DNA from: Streptomyces resistomycificus
GTDB lineage: Bacteria; Actinomycetota; Actinomycetes; Streptomycetales; Streptomycetaceae
Assembly: GCF_001514265.1 (NCBI RefSeq)
Contig: NZ_KQ949005.1
Span: 115,054-179,053, forward strand
Length of the DNA stretch: 64,000 bases
Reading direction: 5' to 3'
Of this stretch, positions 17,483 to 29,012 are shown piece after piece (the first letter of the stretch is position 1; every line of letters starts with the position of its first letter). The notes under the pieces were generated by a model. That model saw only the letters and a program-made list of their open reading frames with translations, did not search any database and was not told the origin of the DNA. The translations under genes and the position numbers were made by a program.

Positions 17483-18321
17483 GCGCGCAGCTCGCCGCCT
17501 ACTCCACCTCCACCGGAGAGGCCTTCCAGTTCTGGATCCTCGGCACCGTCGCCGTGATCGGCGCCCTGTGCACCGTCTTCATGAGGCGGGCCGTGCACAG
17601 CGCGCTCTGCCTCGCCGGCACCATGATCATCCTGGCGGTGTTCTACCTCGCCAACGGCGCCTACTTCCTGGGCGTCGTCCAGATCGTCGTCTACACCGGC
17701 GCGATCATGATGCTGTTCCTGTTCGTGGTGATGCTCGTCGGCGTCACCGCGGCGGACTCCCTGAAGGAGACCATCAGGGGGCAGCGCTGGCTGGCCCTGC
17801 TCTGCGGCCTCGGCTTCGGCATCCTCCTGGTCGCGGGCATCGGCAACGCCTCCCTCACGGAGTTCAACGGCCTCGCCCAGGCCAACGCGAACGGCAACGT
17901 GGAGGGCCTCGCCGCCCTCATCTTCACGAAGTACGTCTTCGCCTTCGAGATCACCGGCGCCCTGCTGATCACGGCCGCCGTCGGCGCCATGGTGCTCACC
18001 CACCGCGAGCGCACCGAGCGCGCCAAGACCCAGCGCGAGCTGGCGGAGGAGCGTGTGCGCGAGGGCAAGCACCTGCCGCCGCTGCCGGCACCCGGTGTCT
18101 ACGCCCGGCACAACGCGGTGGACATCGCGGGCCTGCTGCCCGACGGCACGCCGTCCGACCTCACCGTCAGCAAGACGCTGCGGGACCGCGGTCAGATCCG
18201 TGACGTGTCCCAGGAGGCGCTGAACGACCTGCGGGCCCTGGAGCAGCGCGCCGAGGACCGCCTCGAGCGCTCCGCGGTCGAGCCCGTGAACCGCAAGCGG
18301 GCCGAGGAGGCGTCGAAGTGA
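17479..18321 (+). CDS. nuoJ: NADH-quinone oxidoreductase subunit J
   Basis: A 280-aa ND6-type membrane subunit. Five hydrophobic segments lie in the first 170 residues, including LGVVQIVVYTGAIMMLFLFV, whose third helix holds the pi-bulge region in known structures. The C-terminal ~100 residues are a charged cytoplasmic tail (ERTERAKTQRELAEERVREG) that E. coli NuoJ lacks. ATG 17479 overlaps the nuoI stop. Confidence 0.96.
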   Translation: MSAQLAAYSTSTGEAFQFWILGTVAVIGALCTVFMRRAVHSALCLAGTMIILAVFYLANGAYFLGVVQIVVYTGAIMMLFLFVVMLVGVTAADSLKETIRGQRWLALLCGLGFGILLVAGIGNASLTEFNGLAQANANGNVEGLAALIFTKYVFAFEITGALLITAAVGAMVLTHRERTERAKTQRELAEERVREGKHLPPLPAPGVYARHNAVDIAGLLPDGTPSDLTVSKTLRDRGQIRDVSQEALNDLRALEQRAEDRLERSAVEPVNRKRAEEASK

Positions 18322-18617
18322 ACCCCGTCAACTACCTCTATCTCGCGGCCCTGTTGTTCACGATCGGCGCCACCGGCGTGCTGATCAGGCGCAACGCGAT
18401 CGTGGTCTTCATGTGTGTCGAGCTGATGCTCAACGCCTGCAACCTCGCCTTCGTCGCCTTCTCCCGGATGCACGGCAACCTCGACGGCCAGATCATCGCC
18501 TTCTTCACGATGGTCGTCGCCGCCGCGGAGGTCGTGGTCGGGCTCGCGATCATCGTGTCGCTGTTCCGTTCCCGCCACTCGGCCTCGGTCGACGACGCCA
18601 GCCTGATGAAGCTGTAA
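18318..18617 (+). CDS. nuoK: NADH-quinone oxidoreductase subunit K
   Basis: A 99-aa ND4L-type membrane subunit with three helices. CVELMLNACNLAFVAFSR carries the conserved Glu in helix 2, and AAAEVVVGLAIIVSLFR the Glu of helix 3; both are in the proton path. GTG 18318 overlaps the nuoJ stop. 14 bp before nuoL. Confidence 0.97.
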   Translation: MNPVNYLYLAALLFTIGATGVLIRRNAIVVFMCVELMLNACNLAFVAFSRMHGNLDGQIIAFFTMVVAAAEVVVGLAIIVSLFRSRHSASVDDASLMKL

Positions 18618-18631
18618 GGGGTCGCTGAACC

Positions 18632-20554
18632 GTGACTAACGCTGAGAACCTGATTGCGCTGCTGGTGGCGGCGCCTCTGCTCGGAGCGGTCGTACTGCTG
18701 TGCGGCGGCCGGCGGCTCGACGCCGTCGGCCACTGGATCGGCACCGCCCTCGCCGCCGTCTCCTTCGTGGTCGGCGTCGTCCTCTTCGCCGACCTGCTCG
18801 GCATGGACGCCGAGCACCGGACGCTGACCCAGCACCTGTTCAGCTGGGTGCCGGTGGAGGGCTTCCAGGCCGACGTGGCCTTCCGCGTCGACCAGCTGTC
18901 GATGACGTTCGTGCTGCTCATCACCGGCGTCGGCTCGCTGATCCACCTGTACTCCGTCGGGTACATGGAGCACGACGAGCGCCGCCGCCGCTTCTTCGGC
19001 TACCTGAACCTGTTCCTCGCGGCGATGCTGCTGCTCGTCCTCGCCGACAACTACCTCCTGCTGTACGTCGGCTGGGAGGGCGTCGGTCTCGCCTCGTACC
19101 TGCTGATCGGCTTCTGGCAGCACAAGCCCAGCGCCGCCACCGCCGCGAAGAAGGCCTTCCTGGTCAACCGCGTCGGCGACGTCGGCCTGTCGATCGCGAT
19201 CATGCTGATGTTCACGACGTTCGGGACCTTCGCCTTCGGCCCGGTGCTCGGCACCCTGGAGGAGCCCGGGCTCGTCGGAGGGGCCAGTGAGGCCACGCTC
19301 ACCGGCATCGCCCTGATGCTGCTGCTCGCCGCCTGCGGCAAGTCCGCCCAGGTGCCGCTGCAGTCCTGGCTCGGGGACGCGATGGAGGGCCCGACCCCGG
19401 TCTCCGCCCTCATCCACGCCGCGACGATGGTGACGGCGGGCGTGTACCTGATCGTCCGCTCCGGGGCCATCTTCAACGCCGCGCCGGACGCGCAGCTGGT
19501 CGTCACCATCGTCGGCGCCGTCACGCTCCTGTTCGGTGCGATCGTCGGTTGCGCGAAGGACGACATCAAGAAGGCGCTGGCCGGATCGACCATGTCGCAG
19601 ATCGGCTACATGGTCCTCGCCGCGGGCCTGGGCCCCATCGGCTACGTCTTCGCGATCATGCACCTGGTGACGCACGGCTTCTTCAAGGCCGGGCTGTTCC
19701 TCGGCGCCGGTTCGGTCATGCACGGCATGAACGACGAGGTCGACATGCGCAAGTACGGCGGCCTTCGCACGTACATGCCGGTCACCTTCGTCACCTTCGG
19801 CCTCGGCTACCTCGCCATCATCGGCTTCCCGGGCCTGTCCGGCTTCTTCTCCAAGGACAAGATCATCGAGGCGGCGTTCGCCAAGGGCGGCACCGAGGGC
19901 TGGATCCTGGGCGGCTGCGCCCTGCTCGGCGCGGCCATCACCGCGTTCTACATGACGCGCGTGATGCTGATGACGTTCTTCGGCGAGAAGCGCTGGCAGC
20001 CGGACGCCGAAGGCCACGAGCCGCACCCGCACGAGTCGCCCAGGTCCATGACGATCCCGATGATCGTGCTGGCCTTCGGATCGGTCTTCGGCGGCGCGTT
20101 CTTCAGCATCGGCGACCGCTTCCTGCACTGGCTTGAGCCCGTCACCGGCCACGACCACGGGCACGCCCCGGTCAGCGCGCTGACGGTCACCCTCGCCACG
20201 ATGGTCGTGCTCGTGATCGGCGTCGCCGTGGCGTACCTCCAGTACGGGCGCCGTCCGGTCCCGGTCGTCGCCCCGCGCGGGTCGCTGCTCACCCGGGCAG
20301 CCCGGCGCGACCTGCTCCAGGACGACTTCAACCACGTCGTCCTGGTCCGCGGCGGAGAGCACCTCACGCGCTCCCTGGTCTACGTCGACCACACCCTGGT
20401 CGACGGTGTCGTCAACGGCACGGCGGCCTCGGTCGGCGGCCTCTCCGGGCGGATGCGCAAGCTGCAGAACGGCTTCGCGCGGTCGTACGCGGTCTCGATG
20501 TTCGGCGGTGCGGCGATCCTCGTCGCCGCGACCCTGCTGATGAGGGCGGTCTGA
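18632..20554 (+). CDS. nuoL: NADH-quinone oxidoreductase subunit L
   Basis: A 640-aa antiporter-like subunit at the tip of the membrane arm. The core has YVGWEGVGLASYLLIGFW (proton-path Glu), then GPTPVSALIHAATMVTAGVY with the conserved Pro/His helix break, and KKALAGSTMSQIGYM. The C-terminal ~100 residues include the long amphipathic region and a last helix that brace the arm. GTG 18632; 5 bp before nuoM. Confidence 0.97.
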   Translation: MTNAENLIALLVAAPLLGAVVLLCGGRRLDAVGHWIGTALAAVSFVVGVVLFADLLGMDAEHRTLTQHLFSWVPVEGFQADVAFRVDQLSMTFVLLITGVGSLIHLYSVGYMEHDERRRRFFGYLNLFLAAMLLLVLADNYLLLYVGWEGVGLASYLLIGFWQHKPSAATAAKKAFLVNRVGDVGLSIAIMLMFTTFGTFAFGPVLGTLEEPGLVGGASEATLTGIALMLLLAACGKSAQVPLQSWLGDAMEGPTPVSALIHAATMVTAGVYLIVRSGAIFNAAPDAQLVVTIVGAVTLLFGAIVGCAKDDIKKALAGSTMSQIGYMVLAAGLGPIGYVFAIMHLVTHGFFKAGLFLGAGSVMHGMNDEVDMRKYGGLRTYMPVTFVTFGLGYLAIIGFPGLSGFFSKDKIIEAAFAKGGTEGWILGGCALLGAAITAFYMTRVMLMTFFGEKRWQPDAEGHEPHPHESPRSMTIPMIVLAFGSVFGGAFFSIGDRFLHWLEPVTGHDHGHAPVSALTVTLATMVVLVIGVAVAYLQYGRRPVPVVAPRGSLLTRAARRDLLQDDFNHVVLVRGGEHLTRSLVYVDHTLVDGVVNGTAASVGGLSGRMRKLQNGFARSYAVSMFGGAAILVAATLLMRAV

Positions 20555-20559
20555 TACCG

Positions 20560-22155
20560 ATGTCCTTTCCCCTGCTGACAGCGACGGCGGTGCTCCCGGC
20601 CCTCGGGGCCATCGCCACGGCCGCCGTACCGGCCGCGCGTCGCACCGCCGCCAAGTGGCTGGCGCTGCTCGTCTCGCTCGCCACGCTCGTCCTCGCGCTC
20701 GTCGTCCTGTTCCGCTTCGACCCGGACGGCGACCGCTACCAGCTCACCGAATCCCACGCCTGGATCGCGGAGTTCGGGGTGCGGTACGAACTGGGCGTGG
20801 ACGGCATCGGGGTGGCGCTCGTCGCGCTGACCGCGCTGCTGATCCCGTTCATCATCCTGGCGGGCTGGCACGACGCCGACCCGCAGGAGACCGGCGCCGC
20901 ATCCCTCAGCAGTTTCGCTGCGGGGAGGTGGCGGCCGACACAGGGCTTCTTCGCCCTGATCCTGGCCGTCGAGGCGATGGTGATCATCTCCTTCGAGGCC
21001 ACCGACGTCTTCCTCTTCTACATCTTCTTCGAAGCCATGCTGATCCCGATGTACTTCCTCATCGGCGGCTTCGGGGACCGGGCCCACGCCGGCTCCGACG
21101 AGAACGCTGCGGCCCAACGCTCCTACGCGGCCGTGAAGTTCCTCCTCTACAACCTGGTCGGCGGGCTCATCATGCTGGCCGCGGTGATCGGCCTCTACGT
21201 GGTCGCCGGGAACTTCAGCCTCCAGGAGATCGCCGAGGCGCGCGCCAACGGCTCGCTGGACATGGCGACCAACACCGAACGCTGGCTGTTCCTCGGGTTC
21301 TTCTTCGCCTTCGCGGTGAAGGCGCCCCTGTGGCCGCTGCACACCTGGCTGCCCAACGCGATGGGGGAGGCCACCGCCCCGGTCGCCGTCCTCATCACGG
21401 CGGTCGTCGACAAGGTGGGCACCTTCGCGATGCTCCGCTTCTGCCTCCAGCTGTTCCCGGAGGCGTCGAAGTGGGCGACGCCCGCCATCCTCGTACTGGC
21501 GCTGATCAGCATCATCTACGGGGCGCTGCTCGCCGTCGGCCAGCGCGACATCAAGCGGCTGGTGGCGTACGCGTCGATCTCGCACTTCGGGTTCATCATC
21601 CTGGGCATCTTCGCGATGACCAGCCAGGGTCAGTCGGGCGCGACGCTGTACATGGTCAACCACGGCATCTCGACGGCCGCCCTGATGCTGGTGGCCGGCT
21701 TCCTGATCTCGCGGCGCGGCTCGCGGCTCATCGCCGACTACGGCGGGGTGCAGAAGGTCGCCCCGGTGCTCGCCGGCACGTTCCTGATCGGCGGTCTGGC
21801 GACCCTGTCGCTGCCGGGGCTCGCGCCGTTCGTGAGTGAGTTCCTGGTCCTGGTCGGCACGTTCGCGCGCTATCCGGTGATCGGGATCATCGCCACCTTC
21901 GGCATCGTGCTCGCCGCGCTGTACGTCCTCGTCCTCTACCAGCGGACGATGACCGGGCCGGTGAAGCCCGAGGTCGCGACGATGCCCGACCTCAGGGTGC
22001 GGGAGCTCGTGGTCGTCGCCCCGCTCGTCGTCCTGCTGGTCTTCCTGGGCGTCTACCCGAAGCCCCTCACCGACATCGTGAACCCGGCGGTCAAGCAGAC
22101 CATGTCCGACGTGGACAAGAAGGACCCCCAGCCCGAGGTGGAGGCGGCCAAGTGA
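20560..22155 (+). CDS. nuoM: NADH-quinone oxidoreductase subunit M
   Basis: A 531-aa ND4-type proton-pumping subunit with about 14 helices. FEATDVFLFYIFFEAMLIPM holds the conserved acidic residue, AVKAPLWPLHTWLPNAMGEA is the discontinuous-helix motif, and DIKRLVAYASISHFGFI the second key Lys region. Residues 105-115 (QETGAASLSSFAAGRWRPT) form a lineage-specific loop. ATG 20560 follows the nuoL stop; the stop overlaps the nuoN GTG. Confidence 0.97.
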   Translation: MSFPLLTATAVLPALGAIATAAVPAARRTAAKWLALLVSLATLVLALVVLFRFDPDGDRYQLTESHAWIAEFGVRYELGVDGIGVALVALTALLIPFIILAGWHDADPQETGAASLSSFAAGRWRPTQGFFALILAVEAMVIISFEATDVFLFYIFFEAMLIPMYFLIGGFGDRAHAGSDENAAAQRSYAAVKFLLYNLVGGLIMLAAVIGLYVVAGNFSLQEIAEARANGSLDMATNTERWLFLGFFFAFAVKAPLWPLHTWLPNAMGEATAPVAVLITAVVDKVGTFAMLRFCLQLFPEASKWATPAILVLALISIIYGALLAVGQRDIKRLVAYASISHFGFIILGIFAMTSQGQSGATLYMVNHGISTAALMLVAGFLISRRGSRLIADYGGVQKVAPVLAGTFLIGGLATLSLPGLAPFVSEFLVLVGTFARYPVIGIIATFGIVLAALYVLVLYQRTMTGPVKPEVATMPDLRVRELVVVAPLVVLLVFLGVYPKPLTDIVNPAVKQTMSDVDKKDPQPEVEAAK

Positions 22156-23801
22156 GCGCAGTAGCCGTCCACAGCCTGTGGACAACCGCGACCGATCCGA
22201 TCGCGAAGATCGACGCGCCGAAGTTCGAGTACGGACAATTGTCGCCCACCTTGATCGTCGTCGGCGCGGCGATCCTCGGGGTGCTGGTCGAGGCGTTCGT
22301 CCCGCGCAAGTCCCGGTACTACGCACAGATGTTCGTGTCCGTCGTCGCGCTCGCGGCCGCCTTCGCCGCGGTCGTCGCGCTCGCCGCCGACGGGTACGGC
22401 ACGACCAAGGCACGGATCGCGGCGATGGGCGCCATCGCCGTCGACGGGCCGGCCCTGTTCCTGCAGGGCACGATCCTGCTGGTGGCCCTGGTCGGCCTGT
22501 TCACGTTCGCCGAGCGGCGGCTCGACCCCGAGGCGCACGGCAACCGCGTCGACTCCTTCGCCGCGCAGGCCGCCTCGGTACCGGGCAGCGACAGCGAGAA
22601 GGCCGCGGTGAAGGCCGGGTTCACCACCACCGAGGTGTTCCCGCTGCTGCTGTTCGCCGTGGCAGGCATGCTGATCTTCCCGTCGGCCAACGACCTGCTG
22701 ACGCTGTTCGTGGCCCTGGAGGTCTTCTCGCTCCCGCTGTACCTGCTGTGCGCGCTGGCCCGCCGCAAGCGGCTCATGTCACAGGAGGCAGCGGTCAAGT
22801 ACTTCCTGCTGGGAGCCTTCGCCTCCGCCTTCACCCTGTTCGGCATCGCGCTGCTGTACGGCTACGCGGGCTCGATGTCGTACGGCACCATCGCGCAGGT
22901 CGTCGACGGCCAGGTCCAGACCGTCAACCCGGCGCTCGCGGACACCATGGGCAACGACGCACTGCTGCTCGTCGGCGCCGCGATGCTGGTGATGGGCCTG
23001 CTGTTCAAGGTCGGCGCGGTCCCCTTCCACATGTGGACGCCCGACGTCTACCAGGGCGCGCCCACCCCGGTGACCGGCTTCATGGCGGCGGCGACCAAGG
23101 TGGCGGCCTTCGGCGCGCTGCTGCGGGTGCTGTACGTCGTCCTGCCCGGGCTGCGCTGGGACTGGCGGCCGGTCATGTGGGGCGTCGCGATCGTCACCAT
23201 GCTCGGCGGTGCGATCGTCGCGATCACCCAGACCGACATCAAGCGGCTGCTGGCGTACTCGTCCATCGCGCACGCCGGATTCATCCTCGCGGGTGTCATC
23301 GCGACCACGCCCGACGGCGTGTCCTCGGTCCTCTTCTACCTGGCCGCGTACTCGTTCGTGACCATCGGGGCGTTCGCGGTGGTGACCCTGGTGCGGGACG
23401 CGGGCGGCGAGGCGACCCACCTGTCCAAGTGGGCGGGCCTCGGCAGGCGTTCACCGCTGGTGGCGGCCGTGTTCGCGGTGTTCCTGCTCGCCTTCGCGGG
23501 CATCCCGCTCACCTCCGGGTTCACCGGGAAGTTCGCGGTCTTCAAGGCGGCGGCGGAAGGCGGCGCGGCCCCTCTGGTCGTGGTCGGTGTGATCTCGTCC
23601 GCGATCGCGGCGTTCTTCTACATCCGCGTCATCGTGCTGATGTTCTTCAGTGAGCCGCGGCCCGAAGGACCGACCGTGGCCGTGCCGTCGCTGCTGACGA
23701 CGACCGCGATCGGGGTCGGCGTGGCGGTGACGCTGGTGCTCGGTGTGGCGCCCCAGTACTTCCTTGACCTGGCCAACCAGGCGGGAGTCTTCGTGCGCTG
23801 A
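22152..23801 (+). CDS. nuoN: NADH-quinone oxidoreductase subunit N
   Basis: A 549-aa ND2-type proton-pumping subunit, last gene of the operon. VALEVFSLPLYLLCALARRK and VGAVPFHMWTPDVYQGAPTP are diagnostic, with DIKRLLAYSSIAHAGFI later. A loop near residues 130-150 (AAQASVPGSDSEKAAVKAG) is soluble and variable. GTG 22152 overlaps the nuoM stop. A strong hairpin lies 33 bp after the stop. Confidence 0.97.
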   Translation: MSAVAVHSLWTTATDPIAKIDAPKFEYGQLSPTLIVVGAAILGVLVEAFVPRKSRYYAQMFVSVVALAAAFAAVVALAADGYGTTKARIAAMGAIAVDGPALFLQGTILLVALVGLFTFAERRLDPEAHGNRVDSFAAQAASVPGSDSEKAAVKAGFTTTEVFPLLLFAVAGMLIFPSANDLLTLFVALEVFSLPLYLLCALARRKRLMSQEAAVKYFLLGAFASAFTLFGIALLYGYAGSMSYGTIAQVVDGQVQTVNPALADTMGNDALLLVGAAMLVMGLLFKVGAVPFHMWTPDVYQGAPTPVTGFMAAATKVAAFGALLRVLYVVLPGLRWDWRPVMWGVAIVTMLGGAIVAITQTDIKRLLAYSSIAHAGFILAGVIATTPDGVSSVLFYLAAYSFVTIGAFAVVTLVRDAGGEATHLSKWAGLGRRSPLVAAVFAVFLLAFAGIPLTSGFTGKFAVFKAAAEGGAAPLVVVGVISSAIAAFFYIRVIVLMFFSEPRPEGPTVAVPSLLTTTAIGVGVAVTLVLGVAPQYFLDLANQAGVFVR

Positions 23802-23833
23802 GTACGCCGGCCCGCGGCGTCCGTGCGGGCACT

Positions 23834-23866
23834 GGGCCCCGGTTTCCCTGGTGGGAGCCGGGGCCC
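23834..23866 (+). terminator. Terminator of the nuo operon
   Basis: A 9-bp perfect GC stem (GGGCCCCGG at 23834-23842 with CCGGGGCCC at 23858-23866), topped by an inner CCC-TGGT-GGG pairing, just after nuoN. Confidence 0.75.
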
Positions 23867-24003
23867 TGGCGTGTGCGGGCGGTGCGGTCGGCCGGCCGAG
23901 TGCGGAGCGTCGCGGAAGCGGCCTGTGGATAACTCCGGCGGTGTCAGTCGGGACCCCTATCGTGGAGGCAGTGGTCGAAGGACGACGCACGGGGGGCACG
24001 GCA

Positions 24004-26010
<2,007 letters not shown>

Positions 26011-26116
26011 CGCGGGACAGGGGCCGGAGGATCTGACAGACCGCGGGTCCGGGGCCGACGCTCCGAGAAGCGCTCCGTCGGAGGGTCGCTCATCGGGGCG
26101 TCGGCACGCTGATCCG

Positions 26117-26159
26117 CCGGGGGAGCCGACCGCCCGGAGTCGGGGGGCGGGGGCTCCGG
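26117..26159. terminator. Probable bidirectional terminator between recQ and the flavoprotein gene
   Basis: Nested hairpin: outer GGAGCC (26122-26127) with GGCTCC (26151-26156), inner CCGCCC (26130-26135) with GGGCGG (26145-26150). It lies in the 150-bp gap between two convergent genes. Confidence 0.55.
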
Positions 26160-26163
26160 TGGG

Positions 26164-29001
26164 TCACAGGGCCCTGATCGCGTACGCCCTGACGTCCGCG
26201 TCGGAGTCGGTGGTGGCCGTGGCCAGGGCCGCCCGGGCCTCCTCGGTGCCGGTGTGCCGGGTCAGTGCCAGGACCGCCGCCTTGCGGACGTCGGCGTTGG
26301 GGTCGGCCAAGGCCTTGGCGAGTGCGGGGACGGCCGTGTCCGCGTCCGCGGCCGACAGAGCGGTGGCGGCGCCGGCCCGGACCTGCCAGACGGGGTCCGC
26401 CAGGGCGGCCACGGCATGGGCGGTGAGGAGCGGCGGGCAGCCGGTCGTCCCCAGCGCCCCGTAGGCGGCGGCGCGGACCAGGGCGTCGGGGTCGTCGACG
26501 AGGTCGGTGAGGGCCGCGAGGACGGGGCCGGGTGCGGTCTCCGCCGAGGCCGGATCCACCGGCGCGGGCCGTGCTGCCGGGGCCGGGCGGGCCGCCCACA
26601 CCGTCGCCAGGCCCCTGGCGACGGTGACGCGGACCTCGCGGGAGGGATCGGTGGTCGCCGCGCGGGCGAGTTCCTCCGCCGCGTCCACCGACACCAGCGC
26701 ACGGACGGCCTCGATGCGGACGGTGATGTCGGAGTCCGTCAGCAAGCCCGCGAACAGCGGGGCGTCTCCCAGCAGCAGGGCGCGCAGGACGTCCAGCGCG
26801 GCGGCGCGGACGACCGGGTCGGACACGCCCAGGGCTGCGACCAGGCCGTCGCGCAGGGCCGGCTCGGGCGGCAGCGTCTCGACGAGTTCCCGCAGGGAGG
26901 CGGCCGCGGCGGAACGCACGCCGGCGTCGGCGTCGGAGAGCGCGGCGGCCAGCGCGGGACCGGTGCCCGGCGGCACCGTCTCCGTCAGGACGGTGACGGC
27001 GGTTCGGCGGACGGCGGGTTCCGGGTCGGCCAAGTAGGGGCCCAGGACCGAGAGTTCGGGTTCCTCGTCGGCCAGGGCGAGGAGTTCCAGCAGGCGGGGC
27101 GAGGTCGGGGCGTCCGCCTCCGCAGCGGTGGGGACCTCGGCGGCGTCGGGGAAGCCGGGGGCCTCGGCCGGTGCCGGCACCCGTGCCACCGGCGCCACCT
27201 CCCGTGCTCCGGCGGTGGCCACCTGCTCCGGGTGGACCTCGCCGAGGTGGCGGGAGGGGCCGCCGGTCGGGGTGAACTCCTCGACCGGCACCAGATAGGG
27301 AGCCACGGGACGAGCCGTGAACTCCATCGCACCAGAGGGGGACTTGTGCAGATCGAGGTGGTGGAACCAGGACGCGTCGTCGCGCCGAGGGTGGTCGAGA
27401 CGGTCGTGGTAGAGGCCCCAGCGGGACTCCGTGCGGGCCAGGGAGGCACGAGCGGCCATCTCCGCGCAGTCGCGGATGAAGGTGACCTCCGCGCAGCGCA
27501 TCAGCTCGTGCGCGGTCTGGGCACCCATCTCGGCGATGTCGACGCGCATCCGTTCGAACGCCTCGAGGGCCAGGGAGAGCCGGGCGCCGGACTTCGGCGG
27601 GGCCACGTAGTCGTTCACGAAGCGGCGCAGCTTGTACTCGACCTGGGTCTGCGGGGGGCCGTCCGGGTTGCGCAGCGGGCGGTAGATCAGCTCGTGGGCG
27701 TCGCGCAGCTGGTCGGCGGGCAGCTCGCCCTCGTAGGGCCGGTACTGCGCCGCGTCCGCTCCCGCGAGGTCGCCGAAGACGAACGCGCCGATCATGTAGT
27801 TGTGCGGGACGCAGGCCAGGTCGCCGGCGGCGTACAGGCGGGGGAGGGTCGTGCGGGCGTGGTCGTCGACGCGCACGCCGGAGGCCGAGTGGCCGCCGCA
27901 CAGGCCGATCTCGGAGATGTGCATCTCGATGTCGTGGGTGCGGTAGTCGTGGCCGCGGCCGGAGTGGAAGGTGCCGCGGGTGGGACGCTCGGTGGTGTGC
28001 AGGATCGACTCCAGGGCCGAGACCGACTCCTCCGGGAGGTGGCTCAGCTTCAGGTACACCGGGCCCCGGTCGGAGGCGACCTCGGCCGCGAACTCGGCCA
28101 TCATCTGGCCCGACCAGTAGTCGGAGTCGACGAACCGTTCGCCGTGCCGGTTGACCTGGTAGCCGCCGAACGGGTTGGCGACGTAGGCGCAGGCCGGGCC
28201 GTTGTAGTCCTTGATCAGCGGGTTGATCTGGAAGCACTCGATGCCGGTGAGCTCGGCGCCCGCGTGGTAGGCCATGGCGTAGCCGTCGCCCGCGTTGGTC
28301 GGGTTCTCGTAGGTGCCGTAGAGGTAGCCGGAGGCGGGCAGGCCGAGCCGGCCGCAGGGGCCGGTGGCGAGGATGACCGCGCCGGCGCGGACGGTGACGA
28401 ACTGTCCCGTGCGGGTGTTGAAGCCCACCGCCCCGACGGCCCGCCGGTCCTCGCCCTCGCCGGCCGTCAGCACGCGCACCGGCATCACCCGGTTCTCGAT
28501 GCGGATCCTCTCCCGCATCTCGCGTCGCCGCAGCTGCCGGTAGAGGACCTTCTTGACGTCCTTGCCCTCCGGCATCGGCAGCACGTAGGAGCCGGAGCGG
28601 TGCACCTGACGGACCGCGTACTCGTTGTGCTCGTCCTTCTCGAACTTCACGCCGTACGACTCCAGGCGCTGCACCATGGCGAAGCCACGGGTGGCGGTCT
28701 GGCGGACGGTGGACTGGTCGACGATGCCGTCGTTGGCGCGGGTGATCTCGGCGACGTAGTCGTCGGGCTCGGCGCGGCCGGGGACGACCGCGTTGTTGAC
28801 GCCGTCCATGCCCATCGCGAGGGCGCCGGAGTGGCGGACGTGGGCCTTCTCCAAAAGGATCACGTCGGCGCCGTTCTCGGCGGCGGTCAGGGCCGCCATG
28901 GTGCCGGCGGTGCCGCCACCGATGACGAGGACATCGCAGGTCAGCTCTTCGGCGTCGTCGATGGCGGGGATCTCGAGGGGCGTGTTCGCGGGGGTGGTCA
29001 C
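26164..29001 (-). CDS. AprA/AsfA-like FAD oxidoreductase with a C-terminal HEAT-repeat domain
   Basis: A 945-aa protein of the fumarate reductase/APS reductase flavoprotein superfamily. FAD binding: CDVLVIGGGTAGTMAALTAA (residues 22-41) and ILLEKAHVRHSGALAMGMDG, whose SGALAMGMDGVN resembles AprA more than SdhA. The catalytic region holds LYAAGDLACVPHNYMIGAF and HRSGSYVLP. From about residue 655 to the end run Ala/Leu-rich ~31-residue HEAT repeats (AVRRTAVTVLTETVPPG, DVRKAAVLALTRHTGT). Last gene of a minus-strand operon with a ferredoxin and a sulfonate-type importer; inferred to act reductively or oxidatively on an imported organosulfur compound, as proposed for AsfA. GTG 29001 has AAAGG upstream. 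Confidence 0.75.
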   Translation of the reverse strand: MTTPANTPLEIPAIDDAEELTCDVLVIGGGTAGTMAALTAAENGADVILLEKAHVRHSGALAMGMDGVNNAVVPGRAEPDDYVAEITRANDGIVDQSTVRQTATRGFAMVQRLESYGVKFEKDEHNEYAVRQVHRSGSYVLPMPEGKDVKKVLYRQLRRREMRERIRIENRVMPVRVLTAGEGEDRRAVGAVGFNTRTGQFVTVRAGAVILATGPCGRLGLPASGYLYGTYENPTNAGDGYAMAYHAGAELTGIECFQINPLIKDYNGPACAYVANPFGGYQVNRHGERFVDSDYWSGQMMAEFAAEVASDRGPVYLKLSHLPEESVSALESILHTTERPTRGTFHSGRGHDYRTHDIEMHISEIGLCGGHSASGVRVDDHARTTLPRLYAAGDLACVPHNYMIGAFVFGDLAGADAAQYRPYEGELPADQLRDAHELIYRPLRNPDGPPQTQVEYKLRRFVNDYVAPPKSGARLSLALEAFERMRVDIAEMGAQTAHELMRCAEVTFIRDCAEMAARASLARTESRWGLYHDRLDHPRRDDASWFHHLDLHKSPSGAMEFTARPVAPYLVPVEEFTPTGGPSRHLGEVHPEQVATAGAREVAPVARVPAPAEAPGFPDAAEVPTAAEADAPTSPRLLELLALADEEPELSVLGPYLADPEPAVRRTAVTVLTETVPPGTGPALAAALSDADAGVRSAAAASLRELVETLPPEPALRDGLVAALGVSDPVVRAAALDVLRALLLGDAPLFAGLLTDSDITVRIEAVRALVSVDAAEELARAATTDPSREVRVTVARGLATVWAARPAPAARPAPVDPASAETAPGPVLAALTDLVDDPDALVRAAAYGALGTTGCPPLLTAHAVAALADPVWQVRAGAATALSAADADTAVPALAKALADPNADVRKAAVLALTRHTGTEEARAALATATTDSDADVRAYAIRAL

Positions 29002-29012
29002 CGGAGGGCCTT

